Shown here: positions 5,982 through 13,884 of the stretch, piece by piece | Numbering within the stretch: position 1 is the first letter of the stretch | How the letters are laid out: the number at the start of each line of letters is the position of its first letter | From: an uncultured Prevotella sp. | GTDB taxonomy: Bacteria > Bacteroidota > Bacteroidia > Bacteroidales > Bacteroidaceae | Length of the DNA: 40,662 nucleotides | Assembly: GCA_900539625.1 (NCBI GenBank) | Contig: UQCW01000021.1 | Location: 1-40,662 of the forward strand | Direction: 5' to 3' | Program-made: the position numbers and the translations under genes | Notes under the pieces: generated by a model | What the model was told of the DNA's origin: nothing | Seen by the model: only the letters and a program-made list of their open reading frames with translations | The model's database searches: none

Positions 5982-7922
5982 ATAGTTTTTTGTCATTTCA
6001 GCGACTTCATCATTGATTTTCTTTGCGAAATCAGCGATTTTCATGCTTCCTTGGTCGCCCTCGCCCTGTTTTCTTATAGAAACAATGCCTTCATTGACCT
6101 CATTTTCACCCACAATAAGCAAATAAGGAATATGCTTCATTTCATTGTCGCGAATCTTTCTTCCGATTTTTTCAGAGCGGTCATCAACTGTTGCTCGAAC
6201 ATCGCTGTCATTCAACTGACGGCAAACTTCGTTGGCATAGTCATTATATTTGTCTGAAATCGGGAGGACAACCACTTGGTCTGGGGTCAACCACAATGGG
6301 AAATGACCGGCGGTATGTTCAATGAGGACAGCCACAAAACGTTCCATTGAGCCAAATGGTGCACGGTGAATCATCACAGGGCGATGTTTTTGGTTGTCGG
6401 CGCCTGTGTATTCAAGCTGGAAGCGCTCTGGAAGGTTATAGTCAACCTGGATTGTTCCCAACTGCCAGCGTCTTCCAATTGCGTCCTTCACCATGAAGTC
6501 GAGTTTAGGACCATAGAATGCGGCTTCGCCATATTCCACACGGGCTTCAAGACCTTTTTCTTTGCATGCCTCAATAATGGCTTGCTCGGCATGTTCCCAA
6601 TTCTCTTCAGAACCGATATATTTGTCACGGTTTACTTTGTCGCGCAGTGAAATCTGTGCTTCAAACTTATCGAACTTCAGGGCGCGGAAGATAATCATAA
6701 TGATGTCCATCACTCTTAGGAATTCGTCTTTTACCTGCTCTGGGGTACAGAAGATGTGGGCGTCATCTTGGGTAAAGCCACGAACACGTGTCAATCCGTG
6801 CAATTCACCACTCTGCTCATAGCGATAAACGGTGCCGAATTCTGCCAATCGCAAAGGAAGTTCTTTGTAAGAACGTGGTTTCCAAGCAAAGATTGAGCAG
6901 TGGTGAGGGCAGTTCATGGGCTTAAGCATATATTCTTCACCTTCCTCCGGAGTGTGGATGGGCTGGAAGGAGTCCTTACCATACTTGGCATAGTGGCCAG
7001 ACGTTACATAGAGATTTTTTGAACCAATATGCGGCGTCATCACCTGCTGGTAGCCGTAGCGCTTCTGGATTGCCTTCAAGAAATCTTCAAGGCGCAAACG
7101 CAAAGCAGTTCCCTTTGGAAGCCACATAGGCAAACCCTTACCGACCAAATCAGAGAACATAAACAGTTCCATTTCACGACCAATTTTACGATGGTCACGA
7201 CGCTTGGCCTCCTCCATCAATTGGATATATTCATCCAAAAGTTTTTTCTTCGGAAATGTTATCCCATAAACGCGGGTCATCATTGGACGAGTGGCATCGC
7301 CACGCCAATAGGCAGAGCTAACAGCAGTCACTTTAATGGCTTTGATTGGAGCCGTTGTCAACAAGTGTGGGCCGCGGCACAAATCCGTGTAACTGCCCTG
7401 TGTATATGTTGTTATATGGCCATCTTCCAATTCTTCGATAAGCTCATTCTTATAGGTCTGTCCTCTTTCAGCAAAGAATGCAAGTGCATCGGCCTTGGAA
7501 ATTTCTTTGCGCACGACAGATTCCTTTTTCTGAGCTAATTCGGCCATTTTCTTTTCGATTTTCGGAAAATCGGTTTCACTAATAACGACGCCCTCGGGCG
7601 GCATGACATCATAATAGAAACCGCTTTCTATGGCAGGTCCAATTCCGAATTGGGTGCCAGGCCACAATTCCTGCATTGCTTCAGCCATCAAGTGGGCAGA
7701 AGTATGCCAGAATGCGTGTTTGCCTTCCTCGTCATCCCATTTCAGCAATGACAATTTTGCATCATTTTCTATAGGATAATCCAAACCAACAATTTCGTCA
7801 TTCACATTAGCCACCAAGACATCAGCAGCCAGACGACTGGAAATGCTTTCTGCTATCTGCAACGGGGTCACATTCTTTTCGTACTCACGAATGCTTCCGT
7901 CAGGAAAAGTTATTTTTATCAT
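5979..7922 (-). CDS. thrS: Threonine-tRNA ligase
   Basis: This enzyme charges tRNA-Thr. The 647-aa protein has an N-terminal TGS domain (MIKITFPDGSIREYEKNVTP), the editing domain with HTSAHLMAEAM and the later YTDLCRGPHL with its conserved cysteine and histidine, and the class II catalytic core with MNCPHHCSIF (motif 2 area), YRYEQSGELHGLTRVRGFTQ and motif 3 near HRAPFGSMERF. A C-terminal anticodon-binding domain starts near VVVLPISDKYNDYA. Length is normal. It heads the thrS-infC-rpmI-rplT cluster, with a promoter match 20-30 bp upstream. Confidence 0.97.
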   Translation of the reverse strand: MIKITFPDGSIREYEKNVTPLQIAESISSRLAADVLVANVNDEIVGLDYPIENDAKLSLLKWDDEEGKHAFWHTSAHLMAEAMQELWPGTQFGIGPAIESGFYYDVMPPEGVVISETDFPKIEKKMAELAQKKESVVRKEISKADALAFFAERGQTYKNELIEELEDGHITTYTQGSYTDLCRGPHLLTTAPIKAIKVTAVSSAYWRGDATRPMMTRVYGITFPKKKLLDEYIQLMEEAKRRDHRKIGREMELFMFSDLVGKGLPMWLPKGTALRLRLEDFLKAIQKRYGYQQVMTPHIGSKNLYVTSGHYAKYGKDSFQPIHTPEEGEEYMLKPMNCPHHCSIFAWKPRSYKELPLRLAEFGTVYRYEQSGELHGLTRVRGFTQDDAHIFCTPEQVKDEFLRVMDIIMIIFRALKFDKFEAQISLRDKVNRDKYIGSEENWEHAEQAIIEACKEKGLEARVEYGEAAFYGPKLDFMVKDAIGRRWQLGTIQVDYNLPERFQLEYTGADNQKHRPVMIHRAPFGSMERFVAVLIEHTAGHFPLWLTPDQVVVLPISDKYNDYANEVCRQLNDSDVRATVDDRSEKIGRKIRDNEMKHIPYLLIVGENEVNEGIVSIRKQGEGDQGSMKIADFAKKINDEVAEMTKNY

Positions 7923-7944
7923 AGTAGTTATTTTTATCGTGTTG

Positions 7945-7952
7945 CGAAGTTA
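7945..7952 (-). promoter_or_regulatory. Probable thrS promoter (-7 element)
   Basis: TAACTTCG on the minus strand is one mismatch from TAnnTTTG. A TTGG lies 23 bp upstream, close to the expected -33 spacing. It is only about 22 bp from the thrS start, giving a short leader. Confidence 0.4.
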
Positions 7953-7969
7953 ACGTAATTCACGTGAAT

Positions 7970-7998
7970 CCCCAAGAAAAAATAGGCTTTTTTTGGGG
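7970..7998 (-). terminator. Hairpin between the OPT transporter gene and thrS
   Basis: CCCCAA and TTGGGG flank complementary A- and T-runs, forming a long AT-rich stem about 30 bp past the OPT gene stop. The T-rich part lies inside the stem, so termination is plausible but not textbook. Confidence 0.4.
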
Positions 7999-8027
7999 TA
8001 TTCACAAAATCACTTACGAAATTCCAC

Positions 8028-10034
8028 TTATTTTTCTTTCAAACCCAAGGTGGCATTTACGAAATAGAATATCAGTATCACATACATTGCCAATGACATC
8101 ACCTGGCTTGCGGGACTTGCCAGCCATGTTTCTGACGCAAAGTTCAAGCCACCAAACTGCATGCCCGCGCTGACAACTCCCATCAATGCTCCGCCTGCAA
8201 TAAATCCGGAAGCCAAAAGGGTACCACGTTCACTGCGCTCATTATTTAATTCCTTATTCGATGAACGTGTGCTGACATACCAGTTGACCAGTCCTCCTAC
8301 GATAAGCGGCAAGTTCAATTGCAAGGGGATAAACATACCCAAAGCAAACGCTAAAGCTGAAACGCCACACCAATTCAAAATAACGGCGATCAGAGCACCA
8401 ATTCCGTATAAAAGCCAGTTAGCCCCCTGACCGCTCATAAGCGGTTCGATAACGGCCGCCATCGCACGTGCTTGAGGAGCAGCCATCACATCGGAATTGT
8501 CAGGTGTGAAACCATACGCCTTGTTTAAAATCATGATGACTCCTGCAACTGTTGCTGCAGAAACAAGGATGCCGATGAACTTGAATGTTTCCTGCTTTCT
8601 CGGCGTACTACCCAGCCAATAGCCGATTTTCAAGTCTGTCACAAACGCGCCTGCTGAAGAGAGCGCGGTACACACAACGCCACCCATTATCAATGCTGCC
8701 ACCATGCCGCCTGTGCCTTTCAAGCCGACAAGCACCATAATGATAGACGAAAGAATGAGCGTCATTAAGGTCATACCACTAACGGGATTGGAACCTACAA
8801 TGGCGATTGCATTTGCTGCGACCGTTGTAAACAGGAATGCAATAATGGCAACGATGAGAACACCGACAATTGTGAAGAGCAATTGACCATGCATCACTCC
8901 GAAGAAGAAGAACAAGGTGATCACTGTCATGGTGACGAGGGCACCAATGGCAATTATCTTCATGGACAAATCTCGCTGTGTTCGCGATTCGATTTCCACA
9001 TTCTTCTGCCCCTTAAAGACTTTCCCCACCAAAGAGAAGGCATTTCGGATGACGGGCCAACTTTTGATAACACCAATGACACCTGCTGCCGCAATGGCAC
9101 CGATGCCAATGCTCTTCGCATATCCAAAGATCTGTTCGGGAGACGCTTCTGCAGCAGTAATAGCATTCCCAGAAAGTGCGGAACCTGCAACGGCCAAATC
9201 CGGGAATATGATTGCGATTCCAGGAACAATGACCCACCAAACAAAGGCTGAACCGGCACAGATTATTGCTGCGTACTTCAAACCTACAATATATCCCATA
9301 CCAAGTAAAGCCGCACTCGTATTGATGCTGAAAACAACTTTCGCTTTGTCTGCTAAAGTATGTCCCCATTCTGCAAAACGGCTTGTGAAATTCTCATTCC
9401 ATGCGCCAAAGGTGGCAACCATGAAGTCATAGAGACCACCTATCGCTCCTGCCGCCAGCAACGATTTTGTTTGGCTACCACTCTTTTCTCCAGACATGAG
9501 AACCTGGGTGGATGCTGTTGCCTCAGGAAACGGGAATTTGCCATGCATGTCCTTGACAAAATATTTTCTGAACGGGATTAAAAATAAAACACCCAAAATA
9601 CCGCCTAGGGCAGATGCCAAAAACACTTGCAAGAAATCAACAGTAATACCTTCAAGCCCTGGAGTGGATTGCAGAATGTAAAGAGCAGGCAAAGTGAATA
9701 TGGCACCTGCTACAATCATGCCAGAACAAGCCCCAATGCTTTGTATGATGACATTCTCACCCAAGGGATTTTTGCGATGTGTTGCGCTCGATAATCCCAC
9801 AGCAATGATGGTGATAGGTATGGCTGCCTCAAAAACCTGCCCCACCTTCAGCCCAAGATAAGCTGTAGCTGCTGAGAAGACAATGGCCATTATAATACCC
9901 CAAGTAACAGACCAAGCTGTTACCTCTCTATGCTTCTCTTCTGGTTTCATCAATGGCACATACTCTTCGCCCTCCTTCAGTTCACGGAAGGCGTTGTCAG
10001 GCAACGAGTTTTTATTCTCTTCTATTGGTTTCAT
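8028..10034 (-). CDS. Oligopeptide transporter, OPT family
   Basis: This is a proton-coupled peptide (or metal-chelate) transporter of the inner membrane. The 668-aa protein is almost entirely hydrophobic with about 14-16 predicted membrane segments after a short hydrophilic N-terminus (MKPIEENKNSLPDNAFRELK). Family features include GLKVGQVFEAAIPITIIAVG near residue 60, SCVGMIVAGAIF-like small-residue helices, FPFPEATASTQVLMSG near residue 165 and the VGSNPVSGMT stretch in the second half. Length fits the bacterial OPT/TIGR00733 branch. It follows nspC with a gap of about 77 bp. The substrate cannot be read from sequence. Confidence 0.9.
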   Translation of the reverse strand: MKPIEENKNSLPDNAFRELKEGEEYVPLMKPEEKHREVTAWSVTWGIIMAIVFSAATAYLGLKVGQVFEAAIPITIIAVGLSSATHRKNPLGENVIIQSIGACSGMIVAGAIFTLPALYILQSTPGLEGITVDFLQVFLASALGGILGVLFLIPFRKYFVKDMHGKFPFPEATASTQVLMSGEKSGSQTKSLLAAGAIGGLYDFMVATFGAWNENFTSRFAEWGHTLADKAKVVFSINTSAALLGMGYIVGLKYAAIICAGSAFVWWVIVPGIAIIFPDLAVAGSALSGNAITAAEASPEQIFGYAKSIGIGAIAAAGVIGVIKSWPVIRNAFSLVGKVFKGQKNVEIESRTQRDLSMKIIAIGALVTMTVITLFFFFGVMHGQLLFTIVGVLIVAIIAFLFTTVAANAIAIVGSNPVSGMTLMTLILSSIIMVLVGLKGTGGMVAALIMGGVVCTALSSAGAFVTDLKIGYWLGSTPRKQETFKFIGILVSAATVAGVIMILNKAYGFTPDNSDVMAAPQARAMAAVIEPLMSGQGANWLLYGIGALIAVILNWCGVSALAFALGMFIPLQLNLPLIVGGLVNWYVSTRSSNKELNNERSERGTLLASGFIAGGALMGVVSAGMQFGGLNFASETWLASPASQVMSLAMYVILIFYFVNATLGLKEK

Positions 10035-10111
10035 ATAATATTCTTTATTAGCTGAAAATTAATGTATTATTACAATATAGTAACGGATTGGCTTCTGCTT
10101 TTGAAGAAGTA

Positions 10112-11278
10112 TTAATCCATTCTGTCTCGATAATCTTCGTAGGTGAACTGGCGCAGCACTTCATATTTGCCATCCAACGTGTGAAGCACCAAGGCTGGAT
10201 GCTGTATACCATTAAACATGGTTGTCTTCACTGTTGTGTAATGTATCATGTCTTCAAAGATGACAGTATCTCCAACCTTGAGAGGTGCATCAAACTTCCA
10301 ACTGCCCATATAATCTCCGCTAAGACAACTGTTTCCGCCCAAACGATAGACGTTTCCTGCATCACTCGCGCCTAAGAAGTTCTCCAGAGTTTCTGCATTT
10401 CTGACCTTCGGCCAATAAGGCATTTCCAAACAATCTGGCATGTGGCAGGTGAAGCTTACATTTAAAATGGCGGTTTTAATTCCTTTGTTCTCAACAATAT
10501 CAACCACGCGTGATGCCAAATATCCCGTTTGCCATGCAAATGCTGATCCAGGCTCTAAGATAATTCTCAAGTTAGGGTAACGCTGATGTAATTTCAGTAA
10601 AGTACTGATTAATAAATCAACATCATATCCCGCTTTTGTGACCAAGTGACCGCCGCCCAAATTCAGCCATTCCAATTGCGACAGCCATTTTCCAAATCGT
10701 TTTTCAATATGCTCCAATGTGTGAACCAATGAAGAAGCAGGACTTTCACAATGACAATGGCAATGAAAACCATCCACACCTTCTGGCAACGTTTCCGGTA
10801 AATCTTCAGCGCAAACGCCAAATCGCGAACCTGGCGCACATGGGTTGTATAGTTCCGTTTCAATTTCACTGTATTCTGGATTTATGCGCAACCCAGCTGA
10901 AACACCGCCGTGCTCTTTTAATCTTTGATAGAAATGGCGGTATTGTCCCAAGGAATTAAATGTCACGTGGCTGCTGCAATCAAGGATCTGGTCAAATGTT
11001 TCTTCTTCATAAGCAGGAGAATACGTATGGGCTTTTGATCCAAATTCTTCCCACGCCAAGCGTGCCTCATGCAATGATGAAGCCGTGGTGTGTGAAATAT
11101 ATTCACGAAATATGTCGAATGTACGCCAAAGGGCAAATGCCTTAAAAGCCAATATAAATTCCACATCGGCATCCTCCGAAATACGCCGAATCAACTGAAG
11201 GTTACGACGCAACAAGGACTCCTCAACAACATACGCAGGGTTTGTCGGTAATTGGGATAAATCAGAATATGTCACCAT
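10112..11278 (-). CDS. nspC: Carboxynorspermidine decarboxylase
   Basis: This PLP enzyme decarboxylates carboxy(nor)spermidine, the last step of the spermidine route that Bacteroidetes use instead of S-adenosylmethionine decarboxylase. The 388-aa protein of the alanine racemase fold-III class has the early FILAFKAFALW with the PLP lysine, the WLNLGGGHLVTK glycine loop, the ILEPGSAF motif, and GNSCLSGDYMG near the C-terminus with its conserved cysteine. The ATG at 11278 is preferred; the frame extends five codons to a TTG at 11293, inside the tail of a hairpin. That terminator-like hairpin lies 18 bp upstream of the start, which suggests attenuation or a very short transcript leader. Confidence 0.92.
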   Translation of the reverse strand: MVTYSDLSQLPTNPAYVVEESLLRRNLQLIRRISEDADVEFILAFKAFALWRTFDIFREYISHTTASSLHEARLAWEEFGSKAHTYSPAYEEETFDQILDCSSHVTFNSLGQYRHFYQRLKEHGGVSAGLRINPEYSEIETELYNPCAPGSRFGVCAEDLPETLPEGVDGFHCHCHCESPASSLVHTLEHIEKRFGKWLSQLEWLNLGGGHLVTKAGYDVDLLISTLLKLHQRYPNLRIILEPGSAFAWQTGYLASRVVDIVENKGIKTAILNVSFTCHMPDCLEMPYWPKVRNAETLENFLGASDAGNVYRLGGNSCLSGDYMGSWKFDAPLKVGDTVIFEDMIHYTTVKTTMFNGIQHPALVLHTLDGKYEVLRQFTYEDYRDRMD

Positions 11279-11290
11279 TGGATAATATAA

Positions 11291-11349
11291 CAAATAAAAA
11301 GTCGACAGCGACTATCCACTATCAGAAAAAGGAATAGCCGTCTGTCGAC
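11291..11349 (-). terminator. Terminator or attenuator between galE and nspC
   Basis: GTCGACAG (11301-11308) and CTGTCGAC (11342-11349) form an 8-bp perfect stem, extended by an imperfect inner stem (CTATCC with GGAATAG). On the minus strand it is followed by TTTTTATTTG, which leads directly into the nspC start. It can terminate galE transcripts, or act in cis on nspC. Confidence 0.7.
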
Positions 11350-11450
11350 AAATGAAATTATATAACGGATGTTCTTATAAGCCTGCTATTCTAAGCATTC
11401 AGAATCCCAGACAGGTTTTTAGAACTCTATTTAATTTAATTACGTGGGGA

Positions 11451-12491
11451 TTACATGATTCCTTTTTCACGCAATTTCTTCTGCCAATTCCACGCTGAGC
11501 TAAGAGCTTCTTCCAACGTATGAACGGCCTTCCAGCCCAAAACCTTATTGGCCTTGTCTACATTTCCCCATACCTTTTCAATGTCACCAGGACGACGAGG
11601 CACAACCTTGTAGTTGAGTTTAACGCCGGTGCACTTCTCAAAAGTATGAATCAATTCAAACACGCTGACGCCCTTTCCCGTTCCGACATTGTAGATTTCA
11701 ACCGGCTCTGTGTTCTTGCCGTCTAAGATACGAGCCATTGCTGCCACATGTGCCTTTGCAAGGTCAAGTACGTAAATAAAGTCACGGATGCAAGAGCCGT
11801 CAGGAGTGTCGTAATCATCGCCAAACACTGACAGACACGGACGGATGCCAATGGCAGTCTGAGTCAAATAAGGAATCAAGTTTGCAGGAACGCCATTAGG
11901 CATTTCGCCAATGATTCCTGATGGATGAGAACCAATCGGGTTGAAGTAACGCAACAAAATAGCTGAAATATTGGCGCCACTCTTTACATAATCTTGAATA
12001 ATCTCTTCATTGATCTGCTTGGTGTTGCCATAAGGGCTTTCAGCCTTCTTGATCGGAGCTGATTCTGTCACAGGGAGATTCTCTGGATCTGGCTGGCCGT
12101 AAACGGTGCAGCTTGAAGAGAAGATAATACCTTTGACACCATAAACAGGCATCAATTTCAAAAGATTCACGAGAGACATGATGTTGTTCTCGTAATACTT
12201 CAATGGCTTCTCAACGCTTTCTCCCACAGCCTTTGATGCAGCGAAGTGTATAATGCCCTCGATATTAGGATATTTCTTGAAGACACCTTCCAAAGCAGGG
12301 AGGTCACAGCAGTCAACCTTTTCAAACTCAGGACGAATACCAGAAATCTGCTCGATTCCGTCAATGACATCAGCTTTTGAATTTGACAAATTATCGATGA
12401 TGACTACATCATAACCTGCATTCTGCAATTCAACGGTGGTGTGAGAACCGATAAATCCAGTTCCACCTGTAACCAAAATTCTTTTTTTCAT
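11451..12491 (-). CDS. galE: UDP-glucose 4-epimerase
   Basis: GalE interconverts UDP-glucose and UDP-galactose with bound NAD for glycan precursor supply. This 346-aa extended SDR protein has the NAD-binding GGTGFIGSHT at residues 8-17, the substrate region with SSSCTVYGQPD, the catalytic YxxxK in SPYGNTK, and the RYFNPIGSHPSGIIGE motif typical of GalE. Length is normal. It is transcribed alone, with a -7 match upstream and a strong terminator downstream. Confidence 0.95.
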   Translation of the reverse strand: MKKRILVTGGTGFIGSHTTVELQNAGYDVVIIDNLSNSKADVIDGIEQISGIRPEFEKVDCCDLPALEGVFKKYPNIEGIIHFAASKAVGESVEKPLKYYENNIMSLVNLLKLMPVYGVKGIIFSSSCTVYGQPDPENLPVTESAPIKKAESPYGNTKQINEEIIQDYVKSGANISAILLRYFNPIGSHPSGIIGEMPNGVPANLIPYLTQTAIGIRPCLSVFGDDYDTPDGSCIRDFIYVLDLAKAHVAAMARILDGKNTEPVEIYNVGTGKGVSVFELIHTFEKCTGVKLNYKVVPRRPGDIEKVWGNVDKANKVLGWKAVHTLEEALSSAWNWQKKLREKGIM

Positions 12492-12526
12492 GAGTAGAAT
12501 TATTTATTCATTAGTATTATTTATGG

Positions 12527-12534
12527 CAAAAGTA
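12527..12534 (-). promoter_or_regulatory. Probable galE promoter (-7 element)
   Basis: TACTTTTG on the minus strand matches TAnnTTTG and lies 36 bp upstream of the galE ATG. No clear TTTG is seen at -33. Confidence 0.45.
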
Positions 12535-12645
12535 AGAAATATTTTTCAGACCTTATGTTTTTTCGGCTTCCTTTTTTGAAACCGAGGCAAAAACCACATA
12601 TTGTACCTGCTTTTTACAGATGTTATCACGATAAATATACCTATA

Positions 12646-12692
12646 ATAAAAAGCGAATCCCATAAGTCGTTTCAACAACTTACGGAACCCGC
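12646..12692 (-). terminator. Terminator of pta
   Basis: On the minus strand GCGGGTTCC-GTAAGT pairs with ACTTAT-GGGATTCGC, allowing G-U pairs, and is followed directly by TTTTTATTATAGG. It starts 11 bp past the pta stop codon. Confidence 0.75.
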
Positions 12693-12702
12693 TTTTCATT
12701 TT

Positions 12703-13719
12703 TTACTTCTCTGTTTCCTTGGCTGCAATTGCCTGGTTGGCAGTGATTGCAATCATTTTATAGACATCGTCAACGGAGCAGCCGCGAGATAAGTCGTTTA
12801 CAGGACGAGCAATGCCCTGAAGAATTGGGCCGACAGCCGTTGCATGGCCAAGGCGCTGAACCAGTTTGTAACTGATGTTTCCAACTTCGAGACTCGGCAC
12901 AACAAGCACGTTTGCACGACCAGCCACTTCGCTTCCAGGTGCCTTAGATGCACCCACAGAGGGAACCAAAGCTGCATCAGCTTGCAGTTCGCCGTCAATC
13001 TGCAAATTGGGAGCCATTTGTTTGGCAATAGCAAGAGCTTCAACAACCTTGTCAACAACTTCATGCTTAGCTGAGCCCTTGGTTGAGAAACTCAACATGG
13101 CAACGCGAGGATTCAATCCTGCTACACACGCTGCAGTTCCAGCAGTGCACACTGCAATCTGCGCCAACTGATTAGCATCGGGAACAGGGGTCACAGCGAC
13201 GTCGCCCATCACCAAAACGCCATTATCGCCGCATTCAGGCGCATGTGTCAGCAACAGCATAGCACCGCTGACACAGGTAATGCCAGGAGCCGTTTTGATA
13301 ATCTGCAAAGCAGGACGGAGAACATTTCCTGTTGTGTTGCGTGCGCCAGCCAACTGTCCGTCGGCATCACCAGCTTTGATGATTAAGCATCCCAAATACA
13401 GAGGGTCAACCACGAGCTTACGTGCTTCCTCTATGGTCATGCCCTTTTTCTTTCTCAGTTCGCAAAGCAACTGAGCATATTCCTCCTTCTTCGGATGGTT
13501 TTCAGGGTCAATAATGGTGGCCTTTTCAATATTTCCAAGTCCCCATTCCTTAGCCAAACTGCGGATCTCTTCGGGGTTTCCAAGAAGGATTAAGTCAGCA
13601 ACGCCATCTGTCAATACCTGGTTGGCAGCCTTAAGGGTACGTTCTTCTGTTCCCTCAGGAAGCACAATGCGCTGCTTGTTGTTTTTCGCGCGTGCGATAA
13701 GTTGTTCTATCAATTCCAT
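12703..13719 (-). CDS. pta: Phosphate acetyltransferase
   Basis: Pta converts acetyl-CoA and phosphate to acetyl phosphate, the first step of ATP-yielding acetate formation. The 338-aa single-domain protein starts MELIEQLIARAKNNKQRIVLPEG, and has GLNPRVAMLSFSTKGSA and the CoA/phosphate-binding C-terminal part with DGELQADAALVPSVGASKAPGS and ANVLVVPSLEVGN. It lacks the N-terminal regulatory domains of the long E. coli Pta. No ackA gene is beside it in this window. Confidence 0.93.
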   Translation of the reverse strand: MELIEQLIARAKNNKQRIVLPEGTEERTLKAANQVLTDGVADLILLGNPEEIRSLAKEWGLGNIEKATIIDPENHPKKEEYAQLLCELRKKKGMTIEEARKLVVDPLYLGCLIIKAGDADGQLAGARNTTGNVLRPALQIIKTAPGITCVSGAMLLLTHAPECGDNGVLVMGDVAVTPVPDANQLAQIAVCTAGTAACVAGLNPRVAMLSFSTKGSAKHEVVDKVVEALAIAKQMAPNLQIDGELQADAALVPSVGASKAPGSEVAGRANVLVVPSLEVGNISYKLVQRLGHATAVGPILQGIARPVNDLSRGCSVDDVYKMIAITANQAIAAKETEK

Positions 13720-13794
13720 TATTTAGTGTTTTTAGCCCTGTATAAAACACGATGAAATTCGGTCGTAAACAAGGCATTTGTTATTTTGCTATTG

Positions 13795-13802
13795 CAAATT
13801 TA
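13795..13802 (-). promoter_or_regulatory. Probable pta promoter (-7 element)
   Basis: TAAATTTG on the minus strand matches TAnnTTTG, about 75 bp upstream of the pta start. The surrounding DNA is AT-rich. No good -33 element is seen. Confidence 0.45.
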
Positions 13803-13884
13803 CGTATTTTATATAGTATATCGTCATGTATTCAACAAAAAAATGTCGCACGGCGCTTCTCTCACGCAAAACAGAGCATTTGTC

